A stretch of DNA of 64,000 bases from assembly GCF_001679785.1 (NCBI RefSeq), contig NZ_CP016287.1, positions 1,116,001 to 1,180,000 on the forward strand, given 5' to 3'. The position numbers were made by a program, and so were the translations under genes. The DNA is from Rhizobium leguminosarum. Lineage in GTDB: Bacteria > Pseudomonadota > Alphaproteobacteria > Rhizobiales > Rhizobiaceae. The notes beneath the pieces were generated by a model that was not told where the DNA came from, made no database searches, and saw only the letters and a list, made by a program, of their open reading frames with translations. Below, one piece after another: positions 43,608 to 51,916 of the stretch (position 1 is the first letter of the stretch; every line of letters starts with the position of its first letter).

Positions 43608-43642
43608 GATGCTTTTTCCACGTCGAAGGAGAAGTTGTCACG

Positions 43643-43948
43643 ATGGCCCACCGATGGAGTTCCAGGAAATCACACACGCGGCGTCTTCGCTCCGGGAAGA
43701 TCACCTCGGTCTGCGGAACCATCGTCTGTTATTCGACAGATGAAACATCAAAGCGCGACAGCTACCACCATCCCTGCCCCCTTTGCGGAACTGAGGTCGT
43801 CAGCGTTCGCATGCCGAGGGGCGGATGGGTTCATTTCGAAGCGAGGAAGGAGCTGAGGAGAACAAAACATTGGTGCCTGCATCTCGGTGAAGGGATGAGC
43901 CGGCGCCGAGACAACCGAACACTGGAGCTCTTCAACGATGAAAAATGA
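43643..43948 (+). CDS. Small zinc-finger protein
   Basis: This 101-residue basic protein starts at ATG 43643 with AGGAG nine bases upstream. It contains CPLCGTEVVSVRMPRGGWVH and a further Cys/His pair (TKHWCLHLG), so a zinc-binding fold is likely. Its last codons overlap the next gene by ATGA. Longer open sequence upstream to 43328 is antisense to the WYL regulator and is not coding. Function unknown; similar small zinc proteins occur in mobile islands. Confidence 0.68.
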   Translation: MAHRWSSRKSHTRRLRSGKITSVCGTIVCYSTDETSKRDSYHHPCPLCGTEVVSVRMPRGGWVHFEARKELRRTKHWCLHLGEGMSRRRDNRTLELFNDEK

Positions 43949-43956
43949 GGTCAAGC

Positions 43957-44187
43957 ATGCCTGCATATCGTGACTTGGACGGCGACTCTGGGGTCGTTTC
44001 CTACCGCTACGGCGCAGACTGGATCGAAGTTGAGTTCGATCGCGGACCTCAGCGTTGCTACACGTATACCTATGCCAGCGCAGGTGCCGGGCATATTGAG
44101 CAGATGAAGCGCTTCGCGAATGCCGGTGAAGGTTTGAATTCCTACATCAACAAAAACGTGGCCAAGCGATACGCATCGAAGCGATGA
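43957..44187 (+). CDS. KTSC-like small protein
   Basis: This 76-residue protein starts at ATG 43957 (GAGG six bases before); an ATG at 43945 overlapping the previous stop would add four residues. The sequence YRDLDGDSGVVSYRYGADWI, then EVEFDRGPQRCYTYTYAS and GLNSYINKNVAKRYASKR matches a common family of small proteins with a KTSC-like fold. Function unknown. It forms a two-gene unit with 43643 and ends 128 bp before sbcD. Confidence 0.72.
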   Translation: MPAYRDLDGDSGVVSYRYGADWIEVEFDRGPQRCYTYTYASAGAGHIEQMKRFANAGEGLNSYINKNVAKRYASKR

Positions 44188-44315
44188 AGCTGGAGCAGTT
44201 TTTTTCATCTAATCTTATCCGCGATTGCTCTTCGGAAATCGTGGAAATTTCTACACATGATCCACTAACCCACCAGCACGAAGTACCCCAATTAAAAAAG
44301 CCCGAGGAAAACCCG

Positions 44316-44960
44316 ATGCGTATCCTGCACACTGCTGACTGGCACATCGGCCAAACCCTGAACGGTTGGTCTCGCGAGTATGAGCACGGGGCCTTTTTTG
44401 AATCTGTACGTGATGTGATTGTGACCGAGCGCATTGACGTGCTCCTTATCGCAGGCGATGTGTTTGACGGCATCAATCCATCGGGCGAAGCGCAGCGATT
44501 GCTCTATGCCGCCATCGCCGGTTTTTTGCGTGTAAATCCCAAGTTGCAAATCGTGATGACGGCAGGAAATCATGACCCAGCACAGCGGCTTGAGGCGCCC
44601 GAGGCCTTGCTGAAAGCGCTTGGCGTGCATGTGCTAGGCACACTGCGACGCGGGGCTGGCGGTGTAGACATTGACCGTCATCTCATCCCATTGAGTGATA
44701 GTACCGGCGCGGTCCGCGCGCATGTGCTGGCTGTACCCTTCCTGCGACAGGCTGACCTTCCAGGGCTGCAATTGGGTGCGGTCGGCGGAGCCGAACCTGC
44801 AGTCACCGCCGCGGTCCGAGCTTTGCATTTGGCGATGTCGGATGCAGCTAAGGTTCACGCAGGCGGATTGCCAATCATTGCCATGGGGCATCTAACCTGT
44901 GCCGGCGGCCTCGAATCTGAAGGGGCGGAACGGCGGATCCTTATCGGCGGTGAACATGCG
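44316..44960 (+). pseudogene. sbcD: SbcD nuclease, 5' part (split by nested IS)
   Basis: The part encodes the Mre11-type phosphodiesterase half of SbcD: MRILHTADWHIGQTL (metal-binding D8, H10), LLIAGDVFDGINPSGEAQ, MTAGNHDPAQRLE and IAMGHLTCAGGLESEGAER. The start at 44316 has GAGG nearby; the longer frame from 44184 lacks similarity. The gene is cut after GGEHA by the 1.9-kb IS copy 2. Removing 44961-49696 joins it in frame to 49697-50272 to give a 406-residue SbcD. As it stands the nuclease is inactive. Confidence 0.92.
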
Positions 44961-45072
44961 TATAGCGCGACGATCAGGATGAGACGCCGCATTGCCTCGC
45001 CTGAACTGCTCCCTGAGAATGGGTTATTGCCTCATCTAAATTGCTCCCGACGAATCAACCTCGGGAGCTTTG

Positions 45073-46596
45073 ATGAGGAAGGTAAGCATGGCGACACGTG
45101 TGGAATTGGTGGCGGCGATCAGTTGTCGCTATGTGTTAGGCGGGCGGGCCGAGAAGGCGAGGATGTTGGACGAGTTCGTGGCGCTCACGGGCTTTCATCG
45201 CAAGCATGCGATGCGACTGCTGCGAGGAGAACGCGAACCGGCGAAGGGTGGTCCTCGGCCAGGGCGCCGGGTTTACGGCGATGACGTGCGGGCGGCGCTC
45301 GTCGTTGTTTGGGAGGCGTCGGATCGAATTTGCGGCAAGCGACTACACCCCCTGTTGCCAACACTGATCGAAGCGATGGAACGTCATGGACATGGCGATA
45401 TGAATAGCGAGACGCGCCGGCAACTCTTGACGATGAGCCCAGCGACGATTGATCGAGTCCTCAAGGAGATTAAAGCGAGCGCCACGGGTCCGCGGCGCCG
45501 GAAAGGATCAACGGCGATTCGGCGTAGTGTTCCCGTTCGAACGTTCTCGGATTGGGATGACCCCGCACCCGGCTTTGTCGAGGCTGATCTCGTTTCTCAT
45601 TCCGGCCCGTACGCGAGAGGTGCCTTCTCGCAAACGCTGGTGTTGACCGATATAGCCACGGGCTGGACGGAATGCGCGCCGCTGCTGGTTCGCGAGCAAA
45701 CGGTACTGATCACTGCGTTGACCGAACTGCGCAAGTTGCTGCCGTTCCCGCTGCTGGGCTTCGACACCGACAACGACAGTGTGTTCATGAACGAGAGCGT
45801 TCATGAGTATTGCTTGCGAGATAATATCGAACTCACCCGTTGCCGCCCCTACCGAAAGAACGACCAGGCATTTGTCGAGCAGAAGAATGGCGCGATCGTG
45901 CGCAAGATCGTTGGATACCGACGCTTCGAGGGGCTGCGAGCCACCCGGGAGCTGGCCAAGCTTTATTCCTCAATGCGGTTGTTCGTGAATTTCTTTCAGC
46001 CATCATTCAAGCTGAAAGAAAAGCACCGTGACGGAGCCAAGGTGATCAAGCGCTATCATCGTCCCGCCACGCCTTATCAGCGGCTGCTTGACGACGCACG
46101 CACGCCGGAGGATACATGCCTTCGGCTCAAGGCGATGTACCTGACGCTCGATCCGGTTCGGCTGCTCCGCGACATACGGCTGGCACAAGAGAGATTGGTC
46201 GAAATTGCTGACAAGCCTGATGGTCCGCCTGCCACCGACGGCGAGGCATTACCGCTCGAAGACTTTCTGTCTGGCTTACGGATTGCTTGGCGTGGTGGTG
46301 AAGTGAAACCGACTGCCCGCTCCAAGCCAGCGGCCAAGCGAGAGCGGCGGAGGCCCGATCCTCTACTCGCCGTCACTGCCGAACTCGAGGATTGGTTCGA
46401 GGCGGAGCCTTGGCGAACTTCGCGAGAGTTGCTTGAACGCTTGCAGGTCAAATACCCCGGCGTGTATCCCGACGGCCTCATTCGGACCGTGCAGCGTCGA
46501 ATGAAGATCTGGCGCAGTACACAGGCCAATGCGCTGGTGTTCGGGCCATTCGCCGATGCCGCGCGGCAGACGCAAAACGTAGAGGTCGTGCAGTGA
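45073..46596 (+). CDS. Integrase-core (rve/DDE) transposase
   Basis: By eye the protein is identical to the transposases at 19111 and 55607, with the same catalytic Asp/Asp/Glu motifs (FVEADLVSHS, GFDTDNDSVFMN, AFVEQKNGAIVRK). Identity across three copies points to recent spread. The IS66 insertion lies downstream of its stop and leaves the gene intact. Confidence 0.93.
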   Translation: MRKVSMATRVELVAAISCRYVLGGRAEKARMLDEFVALTGFHRKHAMRLLRGEREPAKGGPRPGRRVYGDDVRAALVVVWEASDRICGKRLHPLLPTLIEAMERHGHGDMNSETRRQLLTMSPATIDRVLKEIKASATGPRRRKGSTAIRRSVPVRTFSDWDDPAPGFVEADLVSHSGPYARGAFSQTLVLTDIATGWTECAPLLVREQTVLITALTELRKLLPFPLLGFDTDNDSVFMNESVHEYCLRDNIELTRCRPYRKNDQAFVEQKNGAIVRKIVGYRRFEGLRATRELAKLYSSMRLFVNFFQPSFKLKEKHRDGAKVIKRYHRPATPYQRLLDDARTPEDTCLRLKAMYLTLDPVRLLRDIRLAQERLVEIADKPDGPPATDGEALPLEDFLSGLRIAWRGGEVKPTARSKPAAKRERRRPDPLLAVTAELEDWFEAEPWRTSRELLERLQVKYPGVYPDGLIRTVQRRMKIWRSTQANALVFGPFADAARQTQNVEVVQ

Positions 46597-46812
46597 GGCT
46601 CTTACCGCCAGGTTGGCCTTCGACAACCCGCGGAAAACATGATGAACGCCCGCGAAGCCGCCCGCTCGCTACAGCGCTATTGAGGGCGCGCTCGCGAGCG
46701 GCTTCGCTACCTCCGTCACCTTGCACCAGGTGCGGGGACAAGATCGTAACAACCGTATCCATCCGAGGTGGGCCGCAGGACTTAATGGGGTTCGCGTGGT
46801 AACGTCGGGTTC

Positions 46813-47058
46813 ATGGAGATCGATGAGGACAAGATCGACGATGCCGTTTTGGCGCTGTTGTGGCTAACGCTGCATAACGAGCGTTGTGCCTGGAAGGGCT
46901 TTGACTGGGCAACGACGGATCGCTTGCATCAGAAGGGCATGATCGGCGACCCGGTGAACAAGTCGAAGTCGCTGGTGCTGACGGACGAGGGTCTGCGGCG
47001 GTCGGAGGAGCTGTTTCGGACGCTGTTTACGCGGCAACCGATATCGCCACCGCCTTGA
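46813..47058 (+). CDS. DUF6429-like protein of IS66 (copy F1)
   Basis: This 81-residue acidic protein (MEIDEDKIDDAVLALLWLTL, then ERCAWKGFDWATTDRLHQKG, TDEGLRRSEELFRTLF) is encoded opposite to tnpC and overlaps its 3' end by 32 bp. I recall it as a passenger found with many IS66 elements of this type (DUF6429). Function unknown. It has a winged-helix-like feel (LTDEGLRRSEELF), so a small regulator of tnpC is conceivable; that is inference. Confidence 0.75.
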   Translation: MEIDEDKIDDAVLALLWLTLHNERCAWKGFDWATTDRLHQKGMIGDPVNKSKSLVLTDEGLRRSEELFRTLFTRQPISPPP

Positions 47059-48670
47059 TCCTCTTCCATTCCCAAGGCAAGAGCTCACGCAGGCGGGAGA
47101 CGGGAAGATCTGCGATGCGCGTCAGCACATCTGCGAGCCAAGCCTTCGGGTCGATGTCGTTGAGGCGGGCCGTCGTAATAAGGGTCAGCATGATGGCCGC
47201 CCGGTCGGCGCCCCGCTCGGATCCGGCGAAGCTCCAGTTTTTTCTTCCACATGCAACCCCGCGCAGGGCTCTTTCCGCCGCGTTATTCGTCATGCAGATC
47301 CTGCCGTCGTCGGCGTATCTGGCAAAGTCGGCCCAGCGCGACAGCATATAGTTGATGGGTTCAATCACCGGTGAGGATCGCGACAGGCCTTCGAGTTCCA
47401 GCCTGAACCAAGCCTCCAGTTCGTCGAGCAGCGGCTTGCTCTTTTCCTGGCGCACGGCAAGGCGCTCTTCGGCGCTTTTGCCGTTGATGTCGCGCTCGAT
47501 GTCAAACAGCGCATCGATGCGTTTGACCGCTTCCAGCGCCGTCGCAGAGACAGGCCTCAAGCCCTTGCCCCGCCGGGCACTGCGAGAGACATCGGCCAGC
47601 TCGAAGAACTTTCGCCGCGCATGGGCAAAACAGAAGGCTGGCGTTACCGGGATTTGTTTCCTGCTCCGGTCGAAGAGCGGATTGAAGCCATTGTAGCAAT
47701 CGGCCTGCAGGATGCCGGTGAACTCGGCCAAATGTCGTTGCGGATGTTCGCCACGCCGGTCGCTGGAGGCGTAGAAGACGGCAGCCGGCGGCGACTGCCC
47801 GCCAAATGGCCGGTCGTCGCAAACGTAAGTCCATATGCGGCCGGTAATGCACTGCCCCTTGGCCAGGATCGGGATGGTGGTGTCATCGCCGTGGAGGCGC
47901 TCGGCCGCAAACACGTGGGTTTCGATCATATCGAAGAGTGGCTTGACGGCGGCGCTGACGTAGCCAACCTGGTCGGCGAGCGTCTGGGTTGACAGATCAA
48001 TCCCCTCGCTGCGGAACCGGCGACTTTGGCGGTTCAGGGGCTGATGCTCGGAGAATTTGTCGAAGACGATCGTGGAAAGAAGGTTGGGGCCAAGGAAGCC
48101 GCGCGACGTGGCATGGAAAGGCGCCGGCGCCTGGCTGATGCAGCCACAGTCCCGGCAGGTAAATTTCTCCCGGACGGTTTCGACGATCTTGAAGCGGCGC
48201 GGGACCTCCTCCAGCGTCTCGGTAGTATCCTCACCAAGCTTCGACAGACGCTCGCTGCCACAATGGGTGCAGGCGGTCGGCGCGTCGACGACGAGACGTT
48301 CGCGCTCAATATTTTCTGGCCAGGGTTTGCGCACCGGGCGCTTGCGGGTGAAGGCACGAACGGTCTGTGTTTTCGCTGAGGCCGCCTCTGACGCAAGCTC
48401 ATCCTCGGTCGCATCAGCGACCAGTTCCTCAAGCTGCAATTCCATCTGGTCGATCAGCCGCTGGGTGCGCTCCCGGCTCGGACCGTGTTTGTCGCGCTCC
48501 AACTTGGCGATCAGCAATTGCAGATGGGCGTTGAGCGCCTCAATGCCGGAAAGTTTTGCTTTTGCACTGCTCGCTTCAGCCTCAGCGCGTATCCGCGCCT
48601 CGCGTTCCGCCAGCAACGCGGCGTGGGCGCTGGCAAGATCGTCCGGCAGTGAGAGAGGCGGTAACGACAT
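47027..48670 (-). CDS. tnpC: IS66 transposase TnpC (copy F1)
   Basis: This complete 547-residue transposase has an N-terminal coiled coil (ALLAEREARIRAEAEASSAK), zinc finger (CTHCGSERLSKLG, FTCRDCGCISQ), and a DDE core with HGDDTTIPILA, ILQADCYNGFNPLF and ICMTNNAAERALRGVACG. It is a different IS66 subgroup from the copy at 28035. It is identical by eye to the copy at 51917. Confidence 0.95.
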   Translation of the reverse strand: MSLPPLSLPDDLASAHAALLAEREARIRAEAEASSAKAKLSGIEALNAHLQLLIAKLERDKHGPSRERTQRLIDQMELQLEELVADATEDELASEAASAKTQTVRAFTRKRPVRKPWPENIERERLVVDAPTACTHCGSERLSKLGEDTTETLEEVPRRFKIVETVREKFTCRDCGCISQAPAPFHATSRGFLGPNLLSTIVFDKFSEHQPLNRQSRRFRSEGIDLSTQTLADQVGYVSAAVKPLFDMIETHVFAAERLHGDDTTIPILAKGQCITGRIWTYVCDDRPFGGQSPPAAVFYASSDRRGEHPQRHLAEFTGILQADCYNGFNPLFDRSRKQIPVTPAFCFAHARRKFFELADVSRSARRGKGLRPVSATALEAVKRIDALFDIERDINGKSAEERLAVRQEKSKPLLDELEAWFRLELEGLSRSSPVIEPINYMLSRWADFARYADDGRICMTNNAAERALRGVACGRKNWSFAGSERGADRAAIMLTLITTARLNDIDPKAWLADVLTRIADLPVSRLRELLPWEWKRIKAVAISVAA

Positions 48671-48717
48671 GCTGTCATAGAAGCATATTTATCCAACAAA
48701 TTCAATGCAAAAGACGT

Positions 48718-49068
48718 TCAAACCCGCGTCGGGCGCCAGGTTTCCTGAGGGGCTCGCCAGTCAATTCCGGACAGCAAATAAGAAAGCTGCGCCGGCGTGA
48801 TTGCCACCGCGCCGCCCTCTACATTCGGCCAGATAAACCGGCCGCGTTCCAATTTTTTCGTGAACAGGCATGCGCCCTGGCCATCATGCCAGATCAATTT
48901 TACCAGATCACCTCGGCGGCCCCGGAAGCAGAACAGATGACCGCCCAGCGGGTCATGCTTCAACACTTCCTGCACCCGAAGGGCTAGCGAAGGAAAGCCG
49001 CACCGCATGTCTGTATGTCCGGTCGACAACCAAACCTTGACACCCGTTCCCATCGGAAACGGGTTCAT
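48718..49068 (-). CDS. tnpB: IS66 accessory protein TnpB (copy F1)
   Basis: This 116-residue TnpB/Orf2 protein reads VWLSTGHTDMRCGFPSLALR, HLFCFRGRRGDLVKLIWHDG and LERGRFIWPNVEGGAVAITP. It overlaps tnpA by 4 bp (ATGA) and precedes tnpC by 47 bp. Intact. Confidence 0.94.
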   Translation of the reverse strand: MNPFPMGTGVKVWLSTGHTDMRCGFPSLALRVQEVLKHDPLGGHLFCFRGRRGDLVKLIWHDGQGACLFTKKLERGRFIWPNVEGGAVAITPAQLSYLLSGIDWRAPQETWRPTRV

Positions 49069-49493
49069 CGCAACGTCTCCAGACCCCGCATAATCCGCAG
49101 CAGGACGTCCACGTCGACATCCCGACCGACGATCACACGCCGGTCGTTCGCACTCACCACCTCCATGCGACCGTGGTCGCTGACAGGCGGCGGCACAGCG
49201 ACAGTCGCCGCAGGTGGCGTGTTCGCAACAACCGGCTCGGCAACGACGATCGCTGGAACAAACCCGTTTGTCGAGCGGTGGACAAGCCGTCCTTCCCGGG
49301 CGGCCCTGCGCCAGGCATTCAACTGCCAGCGCGTGATCCCATGACGCTGCGCCGTGGCCGTCACCTGCCGCGGGCCGTTATAACTCTCAGCCACAATCGC
49401 TAGCTTCCCTTCATCCGTGAAACGCCGGCGACGCCCGCTATCGACAATCTCCATCCGGCTAAAATGCCCGGTGAGATCATTCATCAAGTCCAT
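49065..49493 (-). CDS. tnpA: IS66 accessory protein TnpA (copy F1)
   Basis: This 142-residue protein has a helix-turn-helix (FTDEGKLAIVAESYNGPRQV, then TATAQRHGITRWQLNAWRRA) and a Val/Pro-rich linker, ending VDVDVLLRIMRGLETLR. It is the first gene of the IS66 operon, overlapping tnpB. Intact. Confidence 0.93.
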   Translation of the reverse strand: MDLMNDLTGHFSRMEIVDSGRRRRFTDEGKLAIVAESYNGPRQVTATAQRHGITRWQLNAWRRAAREGRLVHRSTNGFVPAIVVAEPVVANTPPAATVAVPPPVSDHGRMEVVSANDRRVIVGRDVDVDVLLRIMRGLETLR

Positions 49494-49696
49494 GTGTGAA
49501 GCACCGTCTATATTGCCGTCTATATAGACAGAGCATCCACACTCTCACTCACTCCACAATGCGGCCCAACTCGGATGCGTACTAACAACCCGTGAGGCAT
49601 TCGAGAACATCCGAGTGAGGCAACGGCATTATTCTCCGGGAACACTCTTGGGTGAGGCAATACGAGTCTCACCTTGTTTGTCGCCGCGCACATGCG

Positions 49697-50272
49697 GTAC
49701 CGCCCGATATCTTCCCGCCCGCTCTATCCTATGTAGCTCTTGGCCACCTACACCGACACCAATCGCTTGACGGTGGACGGGTGCGCTATTGCGGTTCGCC
49801 CTTCCCACTGTCCGCAGCCGAAACTGGCTATGATCACGGCGTTACGCTGCTCGATCTCGATGAGGGGTTTGCACCTCGACATATCCCTCTAACCCGACCC
49901 GTACCAATACACCGCCTGCCAAGCACCGGTGTCGCGTCGCTGGCGGAGGTCGCCTCGGCTCTGAGCAATTTGGAACTGTCGCCCGACACACCTCGTGAGG
50001 CGCAACCTTTCGTCTATCTGTCGCTCACTGCCGACCGACCGGTAACCCAGATCGCCGCCGAAGCCGAAGCACTGATAGAGGCGCTACCAGTCCGACTTGC
50101 AGGCCTATCGATCGCCCGGCCCGGGGACGTAACCACACCTGAAATACCGCCACCGAGCCTTTCCGATACCTCGCCGGAAGATCTTTTCCTGATGGCTTTC
50201 CACCAATCTCATGGTGTCGAACCGGATACGGCGCATCTGGCCGCCTTCCGTGATGCCCTGTCCGAAATCTAA
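49697..50272 (+). pseudogene. sbcD: SbcD nuclease, 3' part
   Basis: The part encodes VPPDIFPPALSYVALGHLHR (with the metal-binding GHxH), GGRVRYCGSPFPLSAAETGY and the C-terminal capping domain to the stop at 50272. It follows directly after the 7-bp duplication ACATGCG and is in frame with 44316-44960. sbcC starts 17 bp later, the standard sbcDC order. Confidence 0.92.
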
Positions 50273-50289
50273 AGTTGAGTTTTGATCTC

Positions 50290-51004
50290 ATGCGAATCCT
50301 CTCCATTTCGGGCCAGAACATCGCAAGCCTTGCCCAGCCGTTCGCCATCGACTTTACTGCAGCACCATTGGCGGGCGCGGGTCTCTTTGTGATCACCGGC
50401 GAGACCGGTGCGGGCAAATCCTCAATCCTCGACACTATGTGCCTGGCGCTTTACGGCGACGCCCCACGCCTTGCTGGGTCCGCTGGCGACGAAGTGCCGG
50501 ACCCGTCCGGCAAGGCCATTAAGGCACGCGATTCCCGTGCGGTCCTGCGTCGTGGCGCCGCGCAAGGCTGGGCCGAAGTCCGCTTCACTGCGCGCGACGG
50601 GCAGGATTATGTCGCTCGTTGGCAGGCGCGGCGTGCCCGCGATAAGGTCGATGGGCAATTGCAGAACGTCTCGCGTTCACTGGCGCGCGCATCGGACGGA
50701 CAAGTACTTGCCAGTCAGGCCACAATTGTAACCGATCAAATCATCGAGCTAACAGGATTTTCCTACGACGAGTTCCGCCGCACGGTCTTGCTTGCACAGG
50801 GCGATTTTGATGCCTTTCTTCGCGCCGATACCAATGATCGTGCCGGTCTTTTAGAAAAAGTAACAGGCACTGGCCTCTACCGAGCGATATCGTCGCGCAT
50901 CTATGAGCGCACCGAGGCTGCCCGCCAGGCGCATTCGGCGTTGGTTCAGCGGCGCGAGGGCCACCACATACTGACGGATGAGAGCCGTGCAGCACTGGAG
51001 GACG
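50290..51004 (+). pseudogene. sbcC: SbcC exonuclease subunit, 5' part (split by IS66)
   Basis: The part encodes the N-terminal ATPase lobe of SbcC: MRILSISGQNIASLAQPFAI, Walker A FVITGETGAGKSSILDTMCL, ALYGDAPRLAG and the Q-loop region RRTVLLAQGDFDAFLRAD. The ATG at 50290 matches SbcC starts; a TTG at 50275 is less likely. The gene is interrupted at 51004 by IS66 F2 with duplication of GGAGGACG and resumes in frame at 53841 (ALEDE, then RLVASQANQI). Confidence 0.92.
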
Positions 51005-51093
51005 GTACGCATCCGAGTTGGGCCGCATTGTGGAGTGAGTGAGAGTGTGGATGCTCTGTCTATATAGACGGCAATATAGACGGTGCTTCACAC

Positions 51094-51522
51094 ATGGACT
51101 TGATGAATGATCTCACCGGGCATTTTAGCCGGATGGAGATTGTCGATAGCGGGCGTCGCCGGCGTTTCACGGATGAAGGGAAGCTAGCGATTGTGGCTGA
51201 GAGTTATAACGGCCCGCGGCAGGTGACGGCCACGGCGCAGCGTCATGGGATCACGCGCTGGCAGTTGAATGCCTGGCGCAGGGCCGCCCGGGAAGGACGG
51301 CTTGTCCACCGCTCGACAAACGGGTTTGTTCCAGCGATCGTCGTTGCCGAGCCGGTTGTTGCGAACACGCCACCTGCGGCGACTGTCGCTGTGCCGCCGC
51401 CTGTCAGCGACCACGGTCGCATGGAGGTGGTGAGTGCGAACGACCGGCGTGTGATCGTCGGTCGGGATGTCGACGTGGACGTCCTGCTGCGGATTATGCG
51501 GGGTCTGGAGACGTTGCGATGA
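51094..51522 (+). CDS. tnpA: IS66 accessory protein TnpA (copy F2)
   Basis: This 142-residue HTH protein is identical by eye to the TnpA at 49065-49493. It is the first gene of the IS66 operon and overlaps tnpB by ATGA. Confidence 0.93.
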   Translation: MDLMNDLTGHFSRMEIVDSGRRRRFTDEGKLAIVAESYNGPRQVTATAQRHGITRWQLNAWRRAAREGRLVHRSTNGFVPAIVVAEPVVANTPPAATVAVPPPVSDHGRMEVVSANDRRVIVGRDVDVDVLLRIMRGLETLR

Positions 51523-51869
51523 ACCCGTTTCCGATGGGAACGGGTGTCAAGGTTTGGTTGTCGACCGGACATACAGACATGCGGTGCGGCTTTCCTTCGC
51601 TAGCCCTTCGGGTGCAGGAAGTGTTGAAGCATGACCCGCTGGGCGGTCATCTGTTCTGCTTCCGGGGCCGCCGAGGTGATCTGGTAAAATTGATCTGGCA
51701 TGATGGCCAGGGCGCATGCCTGTTCACGAAAAAATTGGAACGCGGCCGGTTTATCTGGCCGAATGTAGAGGGCGGCGCGGTGGCAATCACGCCGGCGCAG
51801 CTTTCTTATTTGCTGTCCGGAATTGACTGGCGAGCCCCTCAGGAAACCTGGCGCCCGACGCGGGTTTGA
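51519..51869 (+). CDS. tnpB: IS66 accessory protein TnpB (copy F2)
   Basis: This 116-residue TnpB is identical by eye to the copy at 48718-49068 (HTDMRCGFPSLALRVQ, FCFRGRRGDLVKLIW). Intact, 47 bp before tnpC. Confidence 0.94.
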   Translation: MNPFPMGTGVKVWLSTGHTDMRCGFPSLALRVQEVLKHDPLGGHLFCFRGRRGDLVKLIWHDGQGACLFTKKLERGRFIWPNVEGGAVAITPAQLSYLLSGIDWRAPQETWRPTRV

Positions 51870-51916
51870 ACGTCTTTTGCATTGAATTTGTTGGATAAAT
51901 ATGCTTCTATGACAGC

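Larger units (their letters stand above)
46755..49582 (-). mobile_element. IS66-family element F1, complete, 8-bp target duplication
   Basis: The 2828-bp element has ends GTATCCATCCGAGGTGGGCC (46755) and the inverted GGCCCAACTCGGATGCGTAC (ending 49582), with the direct repeat TAACAACC on both sides (46747-46754 and 49583-49590). It carries tnpA, tnpB and tnpC on the minus strand and a DUF6429-like gene on the plus strand. An inverted copy of exactly the same length lies at 51005-53832. Confidence 0.95.
44961..49689 (+). mobile_element. 1.9-kb IS copy 2, carrying a nested IS66
   Basis: The element starts TATAGCGCGACGATCAGGAT at 44961 and ends TTGTTTGTCGCCGCGC at 49689. The 7-bp direct repeat ACATGCG flanks it (44954-44960 and 49690-49696). 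An IS66 element (46755-49582) is inserted in its non-coding 3' region. It interrupts sbcD between GGEHA and VPPDIF. Confidence 0.92.

Noticed and set aside
43328-43642. N-terminal extension of the zinc-finger protein
   Set aside because: The extension is antisense to the WYL regulator and its promoter; the RBS-supported start is at 43643.
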